64,000 nucleotides of DNA from Amycolatopsis sp. cg9 (GCF_041346945.1 NZ_CP166850.1:9160501-9224500), one strand, 5' to 3'; positions 36,498 to 45,700 are shown, counted from the stretch's first letter. Translations and numbers: made by a program. Notes: a model not told the origin generated them from the letters alone.

Positions 36498-38600
36498 ATG
36501 GATCCGGCGGCGATCAGCACGCTGTCCCAGCTGGCTGATGCCCTCGATCAGCTGCGACAGGAGCGATCACTCTCGCTGCAGGGTCTGGCCGATGCCGCCA
36601 CGAAGCTGCCGGCGCGAGGCGGGCGGCGCCCGGCTCTGCCGCGGTCGACCACCAGCCACCTGCTCAACGCCAAGTCCGTGCCCGAGGCCGACACGATGGC
36701 GACGTTCCTGGCCGCTTGCGGCCTCCACGACCAGGAGTCGCAGCGGCCGTGGCTGCAGGCGCTGGAGCGGGTGGCCACCCAGCACCAGCGGCGCCCGCCG
36801 GGCGCGGTGCGGGTCCGCGACGCGCGGCCCCGGGTGCTGGGCGTTCATGCCGCGATCCAGACCGCCGGGCCGCCCGAGCACGCGCAGTCCGGGCCGGGTG
36901 AAGGTGAGCTGCCGCTGTATGTGCCTCGGGACTTCGACGCCGACCTGCGCACGAAACTCACCCTGGCCGGGCAGCAGGGCGGGTTCGTGCTGCTGGCCGG
37001 GGACTCCTCGGTCGGGAAGACCCGCGCCCTGTTCGAGGCCGTGCAGGCGGTGCTGCCGGACTGGTGGTTGCTGCACCCCCGCGACGCCGAGCTGCTGCGG
37101 GAGTTCACCGCGCATCCGGCCGGGCGGACGGTGGTGTGGCTGGACGAGCTGCAGGACTACCTCGACTTTGCCGGGGGCGTGCTGGCAGGCCAGGTCCGTG
37201 AGCTGATCGCGGCCGGGGTGGTGCTGGTCGCGACGTGCTGGCCCGGCGAGTACAGCAAGCGAGTGGCGCTGCCCGAGGACGGTCGACCGGACGACTCGTA
37301 TGCCAACGACCGGCGCCTGCTCGACCTGGCCGACGTGCTGCATGTGCCAGGCCAGTTCAGCACCCACGAGCGGCGCCGCGCCGAGGAACTCGCCGGCACC
37401 GATCGCCGGATCCGAGTCGCGCTCGACACCCCCGACGCCGGTTTCACCCAGGTGATGGCTGCGGGCCCGGAACTGATCCGCCATTGGGAACAGGCGCCCG
37501 CCTATGCCAAGGCGGTCATCACCGCCGCACTTGACGCCCGCCGTGTCGGCGCCCACGCGCCCCTGACCCGCGACTACCTCGCCGACGCCGCACCCGGCTA
37601 CCTGAACGAGCGCGAAATAGCCACCGCTCCCTCGGACTGGCTCGACGTTGCCCTGAACTACGCCACTAGATTGCTACACGGCGCCACCGCCACCCTCACC
37701 CCGGTCGCCGCCGGCATGGGAAGCATCGCCGGCTACCACGTCGCCGACTACCTGCACCAGCACGCCCTGCATGTCCGCCGTACCGAGCATCTTCCCGACG
37801 CCGTCTGGCGCGCGTTGGTCTGCCACCACCACTCCGATGACACCTCACGCCTCGCCAGCAACGCCCAACGCCGCGGCCGCGATCACGAAGCGCTCACTCT
37901 GAACCAGCAGCTTGCCGACAGGGGTGGCATGGTCGCCGCCTATCGGTTGGCCGGGCTGCTCGCTGAGCTGGGGCAGGTCGAGCAGCTGCGCGCCCGCGCC
38001 GACAACGGCGACAGGTTTGCCGCTGGCCGGTTGGCTATGCTGCTGGCCGAGCAGGGGCAAGTAGACGAGCTGCGCGCCCGCGCCGAGCACGGCGACGCGC
38101 GTGCTGCCGCCCAGTTGGCCGAGCAGGGGCAGGTCGACGACGCCATCCGGCTGCTGCGCGCCCGCACCGACAACGACGACAGCTTTGCCGCCGTGCGGTT
38201 GGCTGCGCTGCTGGCCGAACGGGGACAGATCGACGACGCCATCCGGCTGCTGCGCGCCCGCGCCGACAACGACGACGCGACCGCTGCCATCCCGTTGGCT
38301 GAACTGCTGGCCGGGCAGGGACAGATCGACGACGCCATCCGGCCGCTGCGCGCCCGCGCCGACAACGACGACGGGACCGCTGCCATCCGGTTGGCTGAGC
38401 TGCTGGCATCGCAGGGACAGGTCGAGCAACTGCGCGCCCGCGCCGACAACGGCGACAGCTTTGCCGCCAACCGTTTGACTAAGCTGCTAGCCGACGAGGG
38501 ACAGGTTGCGGAACTGGAAAGAGAATTGGCGGCAGGAACGTCAGGTGCAGTCGCCGCTCTGCGTCACCTGCGGTCTCAGGTTCCGCCTCACTCGGATTGA
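36498..38600 (+). CDS. HTH + P-loop NTPase + helical-repeat protein (copy A)
   Basis: This is a 700-aa protein from ATG 36498; ATG 36489 is in frame, but the paralogue starts at the equivalent MDP. Residues 10-70 form an XRE-like HTH (LADALDQLRQERSLSLQGLA, then STTSHLLNAKSVP). The NTPase has Walker A LLAGDSSVGKTRA (GDSSVGKT, 168-175), Walker B TVVWLDELQD (211-220) and a later polar motif (LVATCWPGEY). From about 440, short repeats follow, each built on RARADNGD and RLAxLLAxxGQV (two helices), about 11 in all, probably a TPR/SLR-like solenoid. The design is a DNA-binding switch: it probably represses its own and the membrane protein's promoter until a trigger binds the repeats. Inference. Paralogue at 45721-48270. 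Confidence 0.8.
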   Translation: MDPAAISTLSQLADALDQLRQERSLSLQGLADAATKLPARGGRRPALPRSTTSHLLNAKSVPEADTMATFLAACGLHDQESQRPWLQALERVATQHQRRPPGAVRVRDARPRVLGVHAAIQTAGPPEHAQSGPGEGELPLYVPRDFDADLRTKLTLAGQQGGFVLLAGDSSVGKTRALFEAVQAVLPDWWLLHPRDAELLREFTAHPAGRTVVWLDELQDYLDFAGGVLAGQVRELIAAGVVLVATCWPGEYSKRVALPEDGRPDDSYANDRRLLDLADVLHVPGQFSTHERRRAEELAGTDRRIRVALDTPDAGFTQVMAAGPELIRHWEQAPAYAKAVITAALDARRVGAHAPLTRDYLADAAPGYLNEREIATAPSDWLDVALNYATRLLHGATATLTPVAAGMGSIAGYHVADYLHQHALHVRRTEHLPDAVWRALVCHHHSDDTSRLASNAQRRGRDHEALTLNQQLADRGGMVAAYRLAGLLAELGQVEQLRARADNGDRFAAGRLAMLLAEQGQVDELRARAEHGDARAAAQLAEQGQVDDAIRLLRARTDNDDSFAAVRLAALLAERGQIDDAIRLLRARADNDDATAAIPLAELLAGQGQIDDAIRPLRARADNDDGTAAIRLAELLASQGQVEQLRARADNGDSFAANRLTKLLADEGQVAELERELAAGTSGAVAALRHLRSQVPPHSD

Positions 38601-38781
38601 CAGCTGCAGCGCGGATCTCGCCCATCCGACAGACCAATAAGGCCGCCAACGCTACTGGCGCCGCGAGTGCCAGGGAGCAGATTCACGAGCACGTGTCGCC
38701 AGCGCGATGGGGGTAGAAAGTTCCGGGCGCGGTGCTCGATCGGGTGACAACTGTCGCGTGGCCGACCCGATCGCCGCGACG

Positions 38782-39030
38782 ATGTCGATCATGAGCGCGA
38801 CCGCGCCTCGCGAGGTGGGGGTTCAGCGAGTACCCGCCGCGAGTGGCTTCTGTTGGATGTGCGGACGTCCGGCGGTGGCCGGGGAACGTCTGCCCGGACG
38901 CCGGCGACGGCACCGTGTCCGCCTTCTGTGCCGCCAGCACGACCAGGCGGTGTTCGGCGAGCCCGGCCGGGCCGCGGACGAAAAGCAGAAGAACGCTGTC
39001 CAGCCACCGTCCGCGAGAGGCGCGAAGTAG
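38782..39030 (+). CDS. Possible small zinc-finger-like protein
   Basis: From an ATG at 38782 the frame reads ASGFCWMCGRPAVAGE and LLCRQHDQAVFGEPGR, giving a C-x-x-C and C-x-x-H pair suitable for one zinc site, and a Lys/Gln-rich tail. No SD is clear and competing frames exist on both strands, so coding is uncertain. Confidence 0.35.
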   Translation: MSIMSATAPREVGVQRVPAASGFCWMCGRPAVAGERLPGRRRRHRVRLLCRQHDQAVFGEPGRAADEKQKNAVQPPSARGAK

Positions 39031-39113
39031 CCACCCGGTCCCCGCACCCGCCGGGGCGACCGCCGCGGCACCTCGACAGCACCCGGCCGTCGGCCAATGC
39101 GACTCAACCCCGG

Positions 39114-40013
39114 TCAGGGCAGTTCGACGTACGGCAGGCCGACGGCGGCGAGCTTGGTCTGCAAGTTGATGTCGCCGGTGGCGACGTAGACCGCCGATCC
39201 TGGATGATCGGACTGCAGCAGGAGAGTGGAAGCAACGAACCGGTCGTCGGGCACGCTCAGGTCCAGCCAGGAGGGAAGTCGATCGTTCTTCGGCTCGATG
39301 TGCTCGAACACCGCCCACACCTCGCCGGCAACACGTACACCGCTCTGAACGTTTCCGTTGTTGCGCAGGCCTTTGAGCCGTCGTTCGGCACGCTTGGCTG
39401 CCTCGCGTAGGTCTTGCGTCCTGCCGCCACGCTTGAGGTCGTCGATCTCGCGGAGGACGACCGGGAGCAGGTGGACCATGTACTTGGCGCCGAGCGTGCT
39501 GACGTGTACGGCCAGGTCCGGGTTGTCGATGAGGGTGTTGGTGTCGACGGTGAGCCGGGTCGTGTACTCGTCGGCGGGAAGAAGGTTGGTCAGGCCACCG
39601 AGACCGTCCACTGTCTTCGCCAGCTGGCGGACAGCCTCGTTCAGGGTCGGCGGGACGTCGTGCGCGCCGCTTGTCCTGACCAGCCAGGATTCCAAAAGTT
39701 GGAAGTTTGAGTCCAGCCGCTCCCGGACGATGGGGGTCGGGTGGGGAAAGAGCAGCCGGAATCGCGGCTCCCAGTCACGGACTCGGCGCAGCAACGACAT
39801 CCGATCGGCCTCGAGAACATCTGGGCTCGGTGCCCATCCCCAGGTCGGGTGGCCGATGAACAGCACGCCGCTGCCAGGGCGATTCGGATCGACGTTGATG
39901 ATCTCGGAGGCCGACAGGATCTCGGCGAAGGCGGCGTGGATGTCGGTCAGCTCGGTCAGCAGGCGTCGCGCGTACGGCTCGGGTGCAGGTGAGCTGGTCA
40001 TTGGTCGTGGCAC
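39114..40013 (-). CDS. PIN-domain ribonuclease-like protein
   Basis: This is a 299-aa protein, GTG start at 40013 with AGGAG 5 nt upstream (ATG 40001 is a weaker choice). The N-terminal half is helical and unassigned (residues 1-160). The C-terminal half is a PIN domain: RLTVDTNTLIDNPDL (first acidic residue, D of VDTN), VVLREIDDLKRGG (Glu/Asp pair), and DDRFVASTLLL plus YVATGDINLQTKLAAVGLP (last acidic residues). All four PIN acidic positions are visible. PIN proteins cleave RNA; this larger type with an N-terminal helical domain is often a stand-alone stress or defence RNase rather than a VapC toxin. No antitoxin gene is adjacent. Confidence 0.8.
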   Translation of the reverse strand: MPRPMTSSPAPEPYARRLLTELTDIHAAFAEILSASEIINVDPNRPGSGVLFIGHPTWGWAPSPDVLEADRMSLLRRVRDWEPRFRLLFPHPTPIVRERLDSNFQLLESWLVRTSGAHDVPPTLNEAVRQLAKTVDGLGGLTNLLPADEYTTRLTVDTNTLIDNPDLAVHVSTLGAKYMVHLLPVVLREIDDLKRGGRTQDLREAAKRAERRLKGLRNNGNVQSGVRVAGEVWAVFEHIEPKNDRLPSWLDLSVPDDRFVASTLLLQSDHPGSAVYVATGDINLQTKLAAVGLPYVELP

Positions 40014-40166
40014 GGTGCTCCTCTCGGGCGCTGCGGGGCCAATCGGATGCAGCTCGGTCGACCCGCCCGCTCGTGCCGCTGCCCGCCGACGCCTCTGCCG
40101 GGACCACGCCGACGGCGACGTCCGCTAACCGACCGCACGTGAGCGAACCGGACTGCCGCGAGCGCG

Positions 40167-40331
40167 TCAGCCGCCAGCGATCTCGATCCAGGAAGATCGG
40201 TCCCAAAGCATATGTGCCGGGTTCAGCGACTGGCTCAGCTCCCCGTCCGTCGGCGTGAAGTAGGTCCTGCCGTCGGGCAACGCGCGCCAGCGTCCACCGC
40301 CGAGCGACGCCCCCTCCGCTGCCTCGTACAT
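40167..40331 (-). CDS. 54-aa GGGRW-type small protein (copy 1)
   Basis: ATG 40331 has AGGA 7 nt upstream. The protein contains LGGGRWRALPDGRTYFTPT and ELSQSLNPAHMLWDR. It aligns over its length with the 65-aa protein at 44503-44700, and its last 20 residues with a remnant at 48590-48646. The pattern GGGRW-x2-LPD-x2-TYF-x-PT-x-GEL-x-QSL is conserved. It is probably a small single-domain beta-hairpin protein; family not recognised. It is downstream of a small membrane-protein gene on the same strand. Confidence 0.65.
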   Translation of the reverse strand: MYEAAEGASLGGGRWRALPDGRTYFTPTDGELSQSLNPAHMLWDRSSWIEIAGG

Positions 40332-40394
40332 GTTGCTGTCCTGCCTCAGCGAAGGTGATGCGGGACCACGCCTCCTGACTGCGCGGCATCAGTC

Positions 40395-40619
40395 TCATCG
40401 AGTTCGCCGCTCCTGGTTTGTCTCAGCAAATGTGATCCCAGCAGAAGCGGAGGGGCTGATCGTCTCGGCCGGGGGTGCGTCGCCGATGTACGCGGTAGTG
40501 CCGGCGCGGTGAAGAGACGGCGTTACCGACTGGATCAGGATCACGCCGAGGATCATGCCGATTCCGCCTGCCCAGACCGCAAGCAGGAACAAGGTGCGTA
40601 TCGAGCACAGAACCTTCAT
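40395..40619 (-). CDS. Small membrane protein
   Basis: This is a 74-aa ORF with ATG 40619 preceded by GGAGG (9 nt). One strong hydrophobic segment (LFLLAVWAGGIGMILGVILI) follows a short N-terminus; the rest is polar. It forms a two-gene unit with the GGGRW protein (63 bp apart) and is divergent from the Nudix regulator gene. Function unknown. Confidence 0.6.
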   Translation of the reverse strand: MKVLCSIRTLFLLAVWAGGIGMILGVILIQSVTPSLHRAGTTAYIGDAPPAETISPSASAGITFAETNQERRTR

Positions 40620-40694
40620 TCGTCCGCTCCTCCCGACCGAGGTGCTCTGCTGCTGGCTTCGGCCTGTTCGGCAGTGCTTCCATCACAGAGCGAT

Positions 40695-40770
40695 CACTTT
40701 TGGTCATACTGACAATTCATTGCTGTCCCTCGAACGGTAACGCCGAGACCACTTCTGGTCAATGAGACAA
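40695..40770. promoter_or_regulatory. Pair of direct repeats, candidate NrtR-type operator
   Basis: Two 21-bp direct repeats start at 40695 (CACTTTTGGTCATACTGACA) and 40750 (CACTTCTGGTCAATGAGACA), 16 of 21 positions equal and 55 bp apart, close to five helical turns. They lie in the divergent region upstream of the NrtR-like gene and overlap the ATG at 40762, consistent with autoregulation and with the use of the start at 40789. Confidence 0.5.
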
Positions 40771-40788
40771 GAAGGTAGGGTGTTGGCC

Positions 40789-41499
40789 ATGAGGATCCAG
40801 GAGCTGCCCCTGTGCGCGGTCGCGGTCGACTTGGCGATTCTCACGGTCCGCGAGCAGACACTGCAGGCCTTGGTCATCGAGCGCGCCACCCCGCCTCACC
40901 AGGGAGTAGCCGCCCTTCCGGGCGGTTTCCTGCTGGCCGGGGAGACGCTGGACGATGCCGCTCACCGCAAGCTGACCCAGGAGACCGGCCTGGATGTCAC
41001 GCACCTGCACATCCGCCAGCTGCACGCCTACAGCGACCCCGGCCGCGATCCCCGCGGCCGGATCGTGTCCGTCCTCTACGTCGCGTTGCTGCCCGACCTT
41101 CCCCTGCCTGCCGCCGGTGGCGGCGCCGCGACCGCGACCTGGCGGCCCGCCGAGGAGTTGCTGGCCCAGCCGGACGAGCTGGCGTTCGATCACCACCAGA
41201 TGCTCGGCGACGCCGTCGAGCACGCCCGCGACAGCCTCTCCGACACGACTGTGGCCACCACGTTCTGCCCACCGGAATTCACCATCGCCGAACTCCGCAC
41301 GGTCTACGAGGTCATCTGGGGCACCAGGCTGGATCCCTCGAACTTCCACCGCAAGGTCACCCGCGCCGAGGACTTCCTCATCCCGACCGGCAAAAAGACC
41401 GCCACCGACGGCGGCCGACCGGCCGCACTGTTCCGCGCCGGACCGGCCACCCGGCTGCACCCCGCCCTGCAACGCGAACGCCACCCGAAAACCCCATAA
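40789..41499 (+). CDS. NrtR-like Nudix-domain transcription regulator
   Basis: This is a 236-aa protein from ATG 40789; ATG 40762 is in frame but overlaps the second operator-like repeat. Residues 10-140 form a Nudix domain: the box positions read as GGFLLAGETLDDAAHRKLTQ followed by ETGLDV, in which the usual R-E is R-K, so hydrolysis may be weak, as in regulatory members. Residues 160-225 form the winged helix typical of NrtR (FTIAELRTVYEVIWGTRLDP followed by NFHRKV). NrtR proteins bind ADP-ribose and repress NAD metabolism genes. It is followed after 57 bp by the nucleosidase-NB-ARC gene, so it may control it or supply an NAD-derived signal; inference. Confidence 0.82.
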   Translation: MRIQELPLCAVAVDLAILTVREQTLQALVIERATPPHQGVAALPGGFLLAGETLDDAAHRKLTQETGLDVTHLHIRQLHAYSDPGRDPRGRIVSVLYVALLPDLPLPAAGGGAATATWRPAEELLAQPDELAFDHHQMLGDAVEHARDSLSDTTVATTFCPPEFTIAELRTVYEVIWGTRLDPSNFHRKVTRAEDFLIPTGKKTATDGGRPAALFRAGPATRLHPALQRERHPKTP

Positions 41500-41556
41500 C
41501 CCGACACCAGCACTGCGCACTCGCTCAACCACCGGCACGAGCACGCGGAGGATGCC

Positions 41557-44394
41557 ATGACCACCAGCAACGACACCGTGCTGGGCACCGCGGTGATCTG
41601 CACTGCCCTGGACGTCGAGTACCGCGCAGTCCGCGAGCACCTGGACGGCCCCCTCGACGAACGCGAGAAGAACGGCACCCTCTACCAGGTCGGCACCTTC
41701 GCAACCGGCCACGGACGCTGGGTCGTCGCACTCGCGCAGACCGGAGCCGGAAACACCCAGGCCGGGATCGAACTCGAACGCGCGATCTCGGTGTTCCACC
41801 CGCAGATCGTCCTGTTCGTCGGCGTGGCCGGCGGCCGCAAAGACGTCGACCCCGGGGACGTCGTGGTCGCCGACGAGATCTACGATTACGAGTCCGGAAA
41901 GGACACCGCCAGCGAATTCCTTCCCCGCATCAAGACCAAGGCGCCGGCGCACCGGCTGATCGCACGCGCGAAAGCCCTGGCCCGGGACGATGCCTGGCAG
42001 CACCGCATCCTGCCCACCACCCCACAACCGCTGCCGAAGGCGGTGATCAAGCCGATCGCCGCGGGCAGCAAAGTGATCGCCGACCAGAACGCCGCCACCG
42101 CCCGCTACCTGGCCACCTACTGCGGGGACGCCGCCGCGGTGGAGATGGAGGGCTACGGGTTCCTGCACGGCGCCTACGTCAACGACACTGTCCAAGCCCT
42201 GGTCGTGCGCGGCATCTCCGATCTGCTTTCGGGCAAAACCGAGACCGCCGACGCACACTGGCAGCCCACCGCATCCTGCCACGCCGCCGCGTTCGCCTTC
42301 GAACTTCTCGCCCGCCACACCACACGGCCGACCCCGTCGCCAGGCGCGATCCCGCAACAACTGCTCGCGCCGCCGGCGCGGTTCGTCGGCCGCGCCGACC
42401 AGCTGGCGGAGCTCGACCGCGCCCTCACCACGCCCGAGGGCTCCTCGCCCGGAGCCGGTCCGGGCGGCGGCCCGACGGCGGTGATCTCCGCGATCGGCGG
42501 CACCGGCGGCATCGGCAAAACCTGGCTCGCCCTGACCTGGGCACACCGGCACCTGGAGCGGTTTCCCGACGGGCAGCTGTTCGTCGACCTGCACGGCTTC
42601 AGCCCCACCGGCGAACCGGTGCACCCGACGACGGCGGTGCGCGGGTTCCTCGACGCCCTGGGCGTCGAGGAACCCGCGCACCGCATCCCCATCGACCTCG
42701 ACGCCCAGGCCGCGCTCTACCGCAGCAAGGTGGCCGGACGGCGGATGCTCATCGTGCTGGACAACGCCGCCACCAGCGACCAGGTCGCACCCCTGCTGCC
42801 CGGCTCGCCGTCCTGCACCGTGCTGGTCACCAGCCGGCACCGGCTGGCCTCACTGATCGACCGGCACGGCGCCCGCCACCTCTCCCTGGACGTCCTGACC
42901 CCCGAGGAGGCCCACGGCCTGCTGGCCGCCCGCCTGGGCGCCGACCGCGTCGCCGCCGAACCCGAGGCAGTGGACGAGCTGATCAAGCTGTGCGGGGGCC
43001 ACCCGCTGGCGTTGTCGATCACCGCGCGCACCGCCGGCACCCGCCCCGACGTCGCGTTGGCCGAGGCCGCCGCCGAACTGCGCGACCTCGGCCTGGAGGC
43101 GCTCGACCACGACACCGACCCGGCCGCCAGCCTGCCCACCGTGCTGTCCTGGTCCCTGCGCTACCTCACCGACACCCAGCGCACCGTGTTCGCGCTGCTG
43201 GGCATCGCCCCCGGCCCCGACACCACCCCACCCGCCACCGCCGCCCTCACCGGCCTACCCGACCCCCTCGCCCGCCGGACCCTGAGCGGGCTGGAAAACG
43301 CCTCCCTACTGGAACGGCGGCAGGGCGGCCGCTACGCCATGCACGACCTGATCCGCCGCTACGCCACGGACACCGCCCACACCACCCTGCCCGAGCAGGC
43401 GCGGGAAGCAGCCCTGACCCGGGTAGGGGACTTCCACCTGCACACCGCCCACGCCGCCGACCGCCTCCTGGACCCCCATCGCGCGCTCGTGCGGATTGGG
43501 GCGCCCGCGCCCGGCGTGCACCCGCACCCGCTGCCCGACACCACCGCGGCACTAGTCTGGCTGGACGCCGAGCACGCCACCCTGCTGGCCACCCAGCGCA
43601 CCGCCGCCACTCTCGGCCACCACCACACCGTCTGGCACCTGGCCTGGAACCTGGACACCTTCCACCAGCGGCGAGGACACCGGCACGACGCGGTCACCAC
43701 GTGGCAGGCCGCACTGGACGCCACCGACCACCTCCCCGACCCCACCATCCGCAGCCGCACCCACCGGAACCTCGGCCGTGCCTGCTCCCTGCTGGGCCTG
43801 CACGAACAGGCCACCACCCACCTGGCGCAGGCCCTGGAACTGGCCCTGCGCCACCACGACCCCAACGAACAGGCCCACACCCACCGGATACTCGCGATAA
43901 CCTGGGAACGACGGGGGGACGACCGACAGGCCCTGGAACACGCCCACCACGCCCTCGACTTCTACCGTGCCCTCGACCAGCCGGTGTGGGAAGCCTACGC
44001 GCTCAACGCAGCGGGCTGGCTCGCCGCGCGTCTGGGCCGGTTCGATACGGCCCGCGAGCACTGCCAGGCCGCCCTCACCCTGCACCGACACCACCACGAT
44101 CCCAACGGCGAGGCGGATACCCTGGACAGCCTGGCTTACATCGCCCACCACACCGGCGACCACCACCAGGCCCTCGACCAATATCACCACGCCCTCACCC
44201 TGAACCGCGACCTCGGCTACGCCTCCCGAGTCGCCGGCAACCTCGAGAGCGTGGGCCATTCCCACGCCGCGCTCGGCCGGCACGAGCAGGCCCGCACGGT
44301 GTGGCGGGAGGCCCTGCAGCTGTACCGGGACCAAGGCCGCGACGCCGACGCCGAGCGCGTCCAACACCAACTCGACGACCTCGACCACACCTGA
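41557..44394 (+). CDS. Nucleoside phosphorylase/nucleosidase - NB-ARC - TPR protein
   Basis: This is a 945-aa protein. Residues 10-250 form a PNP/MTA-nucleosidase domain: VGVAGGRKDVDPGDVVVAD (conserved G-x-A-G-G loop), AAAVEMEGYGFLHGA (ligand Met-Glu), and RGISDLLSGKTE (catalytic Asp). NB-ARC: AIGGTGGIGKTWLALTWA (Walker A near 316), MLIVLDNA (Walker B), VLVTSRHRL (sensor), GGHPLALSI, then winged helix and YAMHDLIRRYA (MHD-like). About 730-940 hold TPRs. In known conflict proteins this effector would cut nucleosides or a nucleotide cofactor when the TPRs sense infection; domain order effector-switch-sensor fits. Its upstream NrtR-like gene is on the same strand. Confidence 0.9.
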   Translation: MTTSNDTVLGTAVICTALDVEYRAVREHLDGPLDEREKNGTLYQVGTFATGHGRWVVALAQTGAGNTQAGIELERAISVFHPQIVLFVGVAGGRKDVDPGDVVVADEIYDYESGKDTASEFLPRIKTKAPAHRLIARAKALARDDAWQHRILPTTPQPLPKAVIKPIAAGSKVIADQNAATARYLATYCGDAAAVEMEGYGFLHGAYVNDTVQALVVRGISDLLSGKTETADAHWQPTASCHAAAFAFELLARHTTRPTPSPGAIPQQLLAPPARFVGRADQLAELDRALTTPEGSSPGAGPGGGPTAVISAIGGTGGIGKTWLALTWAHRHLERFPDGQLFVDLHGFSPTGEPVHPTTAVRGFLDALGVEEPAHRIPIDLDAQAALYRSKVAGRRMLIVLDNAATSDQVAPLLPGSPSCTVLVTSRHRLASLIDRHGARHLSLDVLTPEEAHGLLAARLGADRVAAEPEAVDELIKLCGGHPLALSITARTAGTRPDVALAEAAAELRDLGLEALDHDTDPAASLPTVLSWSLRYLTDTQRTVFALLGIAPGPDTTPPATAALTGLPDPLARRTLSGLENASLLERRQGGRYAMHDLIRRYATDTAHTTLPEQAREAALTRVGDFHLHTAHAADRLLDPHRALVRIGAPAPGVHPHPLPDTTAALVWLDAEHATLLATQRTAATLGHHHTVWHLAWNLDTFHQRRGHRHDAVTTWQAALDATDHLPDPTIRSRTHRNLGRACSLLGLHEQATTHLAQALELALRHHDPNEQAHTHRILAITWERRGDDRQALEHAHHALDFYRALDQPVWEAYALNAAGWLAARLGRFDTAREHCQAALTLHRHHHDPNGEADTLDSLAYIAHHTGDHHQALDQYHHALTLNRDLGYASRVAGNLESVGHSHAALGRHEQARTVWREALQLYRDQGRDADAERVQHQLDDLDHT

Positions 44395-44502
44395 ACCGCG
44401 ACGCTGGTAGAAGGCGTCCAGGCTGAGCCTCTACCGAGCTTGGACCGAAGAGTCCTGAGCGCCGCCGCCGGAGGTGGAACGCGGGAACGCGAGCCACCCG
44501 AG

Positions 44503-44700
44503 CTAGCTCGCGTCCGGGACCTCTGTCCAGGTGGGACGATCACGCAAGGTGTGCGCCGCGATCAACGACTGCCGCAGCTCGCCGGCCGTGGGCATGAAAT
44601 AGGTCGAGTCGTCAGGAAGGATGTACCAGCGTCCGCCGCCGATGGCGGGGCGCTCAGCGACCTCGTAGACCATGGCCCCCGTCAGATCCGGCTCTTCCAC
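44503..44700 (-). CDS. 65-aa GGGRW-type small protein (copy 2)
   Basis: GTG 44700 has GGAG 5 nt upstream; an internal ATG at 44673 would match the start of copy 1. The protein contains AIGGGRWYILPDDSTYFMPT and ELRQSLIAAHTLRDR. It is a homologue of the 54-aa protein at 40167-40331. It lies convergent to the NB-ARC gene. Family and role unknown. Confidence 0.65.
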   Translation of the reverse strand: MEEPDLTGAMVYEVAERPAIGGGRWYILPDDSTYFMPTAGELRQSLIAAHTLRDRPTWTEVPDAS

Positions 44701-45284
44701 CGCGTCTCCCCATCCTCGTTCGGCCTAATACCAGCCTCGGCGGTCAAGCACGCCCGGCTGGAGCCACGCCGGCCGACATGCACATGTCACGTCGTTTACC
44801 TGCAGTTACCGCGATCACGTTCGAGAACTCGGCGGATGGCGAAGGGCATGCGTCGAGATCCTTCCGGCTGCGACCACCTGTTCGATCATCCGAGAGCACC
44901 CGGTCGCAGGGTTCCATCGGGACACGTTGCTACGCGTGATCACGCTCGGCGGGCAGCGGCTCGAATCGCCCGCCGAGAGGCCAGGTTCGCTGTCGCGCGG
45001 ACACAGGAGCGACCAGAATGACTGTCGGATGACCAACTAGCTTGTCGCTCCACACACCCCTGTCAAGCGGCAGCCGGGTGGCCGAACGCAAGTCGTTGAC
45101 CAGCGGCAGGACAGATAGCCTGACGCGCCCGGCGGACGAATACGTCAAATCATCTGGCCCTTTTCGGCGAACCCGCCACGCGTTCACGGTGGGCGCGGGA
45201 GCCATCGGGCCTGGGGTGGCGGCCGTCTTGCCACTGCCCCAGGTTCGATGGCGAAACCGGCGAGCGACGCAGGTTCGACCTGCG
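44701..45284. other. Gene-free stretch with a perfect hairpin
   Basis: No coding frame is supported. CTCGGCGGGC (44945-44954) and GCCCGCCGAG (44968-44977) form a perfect 10-bp stem with a 13-nt loop; this may be a terminator or a regulatory site. Confidence 0.45.
44945..44977. terminator. Perfect 10-bp stem hairpin
   Basis: CTCGGCGGGC pairs exactly with GCCCGCCGAG across a 13-nt loop. There is no T-run; actinomycete terminators often lack one. Orientation cannot be assigned. Confidence 0.4.
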
Positions 45285-45485
45285 TCACAAGAGTCCGGCT
45301 TGATGCAGGTGGATCACCGCGGCAAGCACACCACTACTGCCGAGGACTGCCCCGAGCAGGATCTTGAGCACGGTCAGCGCCCGCAGGGCGCGCTGGTGGT
45401 CGGTGGTCGTGAGTGCCACCGCTGCGGCGGCACCAGCGGCGGTGAGCACCACCAGCGCAAAGAGGGTGATCAACGGCGTCCACAT
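45285..45485 (-). CDS. 66-aa membrane protein of duplicated module (copy B)
   Basis: The ATG at 45485 begins MWTPLITLFALVVLTAAG; the second helix is ALTVLKILLGAVLGSSGVLA. Near-identical to copy A (36056-36256), with only conservative changes. Divergent from the HTH-NTPase at 45721 with 235 bp between. The conservation of this tiny protein in both modules is strong evidence that it is a real gene and a functional part. Confidence 0.78.
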   Translation of the reverse strand: MWTPLITLFALVVLTAAGAAAAVALTTTDHQRALRALTVLKILLGAVLGSSGVLAAVIHLHQAGLL

Positions 45486-45549
45486 GATCGTGTCCTGTCC
45501 TCGATGTCGAGAGCTCGGCCTGCCCGTGCTCGAGGAGGAGCCGATCAGT

Positions 45550-45700
45550 TGGGGACGGGGTCCGGCATGGGCTCCGTACTGACCCGGACGACGGGTTCGA
45601 CTAGTCGGCACGCTATGGCGGCCTGGCCAGGGAGGATGCGGCGTTTCCACGAGCTGGGTACGGTGTCCGGTGCTGTCCGGCGACCTTCTCCGGACGGCGA
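45550..45700. promoter_or_regulatory. TCCGG operator array (copy B)
   Basis: GTCCGG at 45560-45565, 45665-45670 and 45675-45680, with CCGGAC at 45584-45589 and 45690-45695. The distances 24, 10 and 15 bp are identical to those in copy A, whereas much intervening sequence differs. Confidence 0.7.

Noticed and set aside
40759..44426. Very long frames on both strands over the Nudix/NB-ARC genes (1204 aa plus, 693 aa minus)
   Set aside because: Shadow frames caused by high GC; the recognisable PNP, NB-ARC and TPR motifs are in the frame at 41557-44394.
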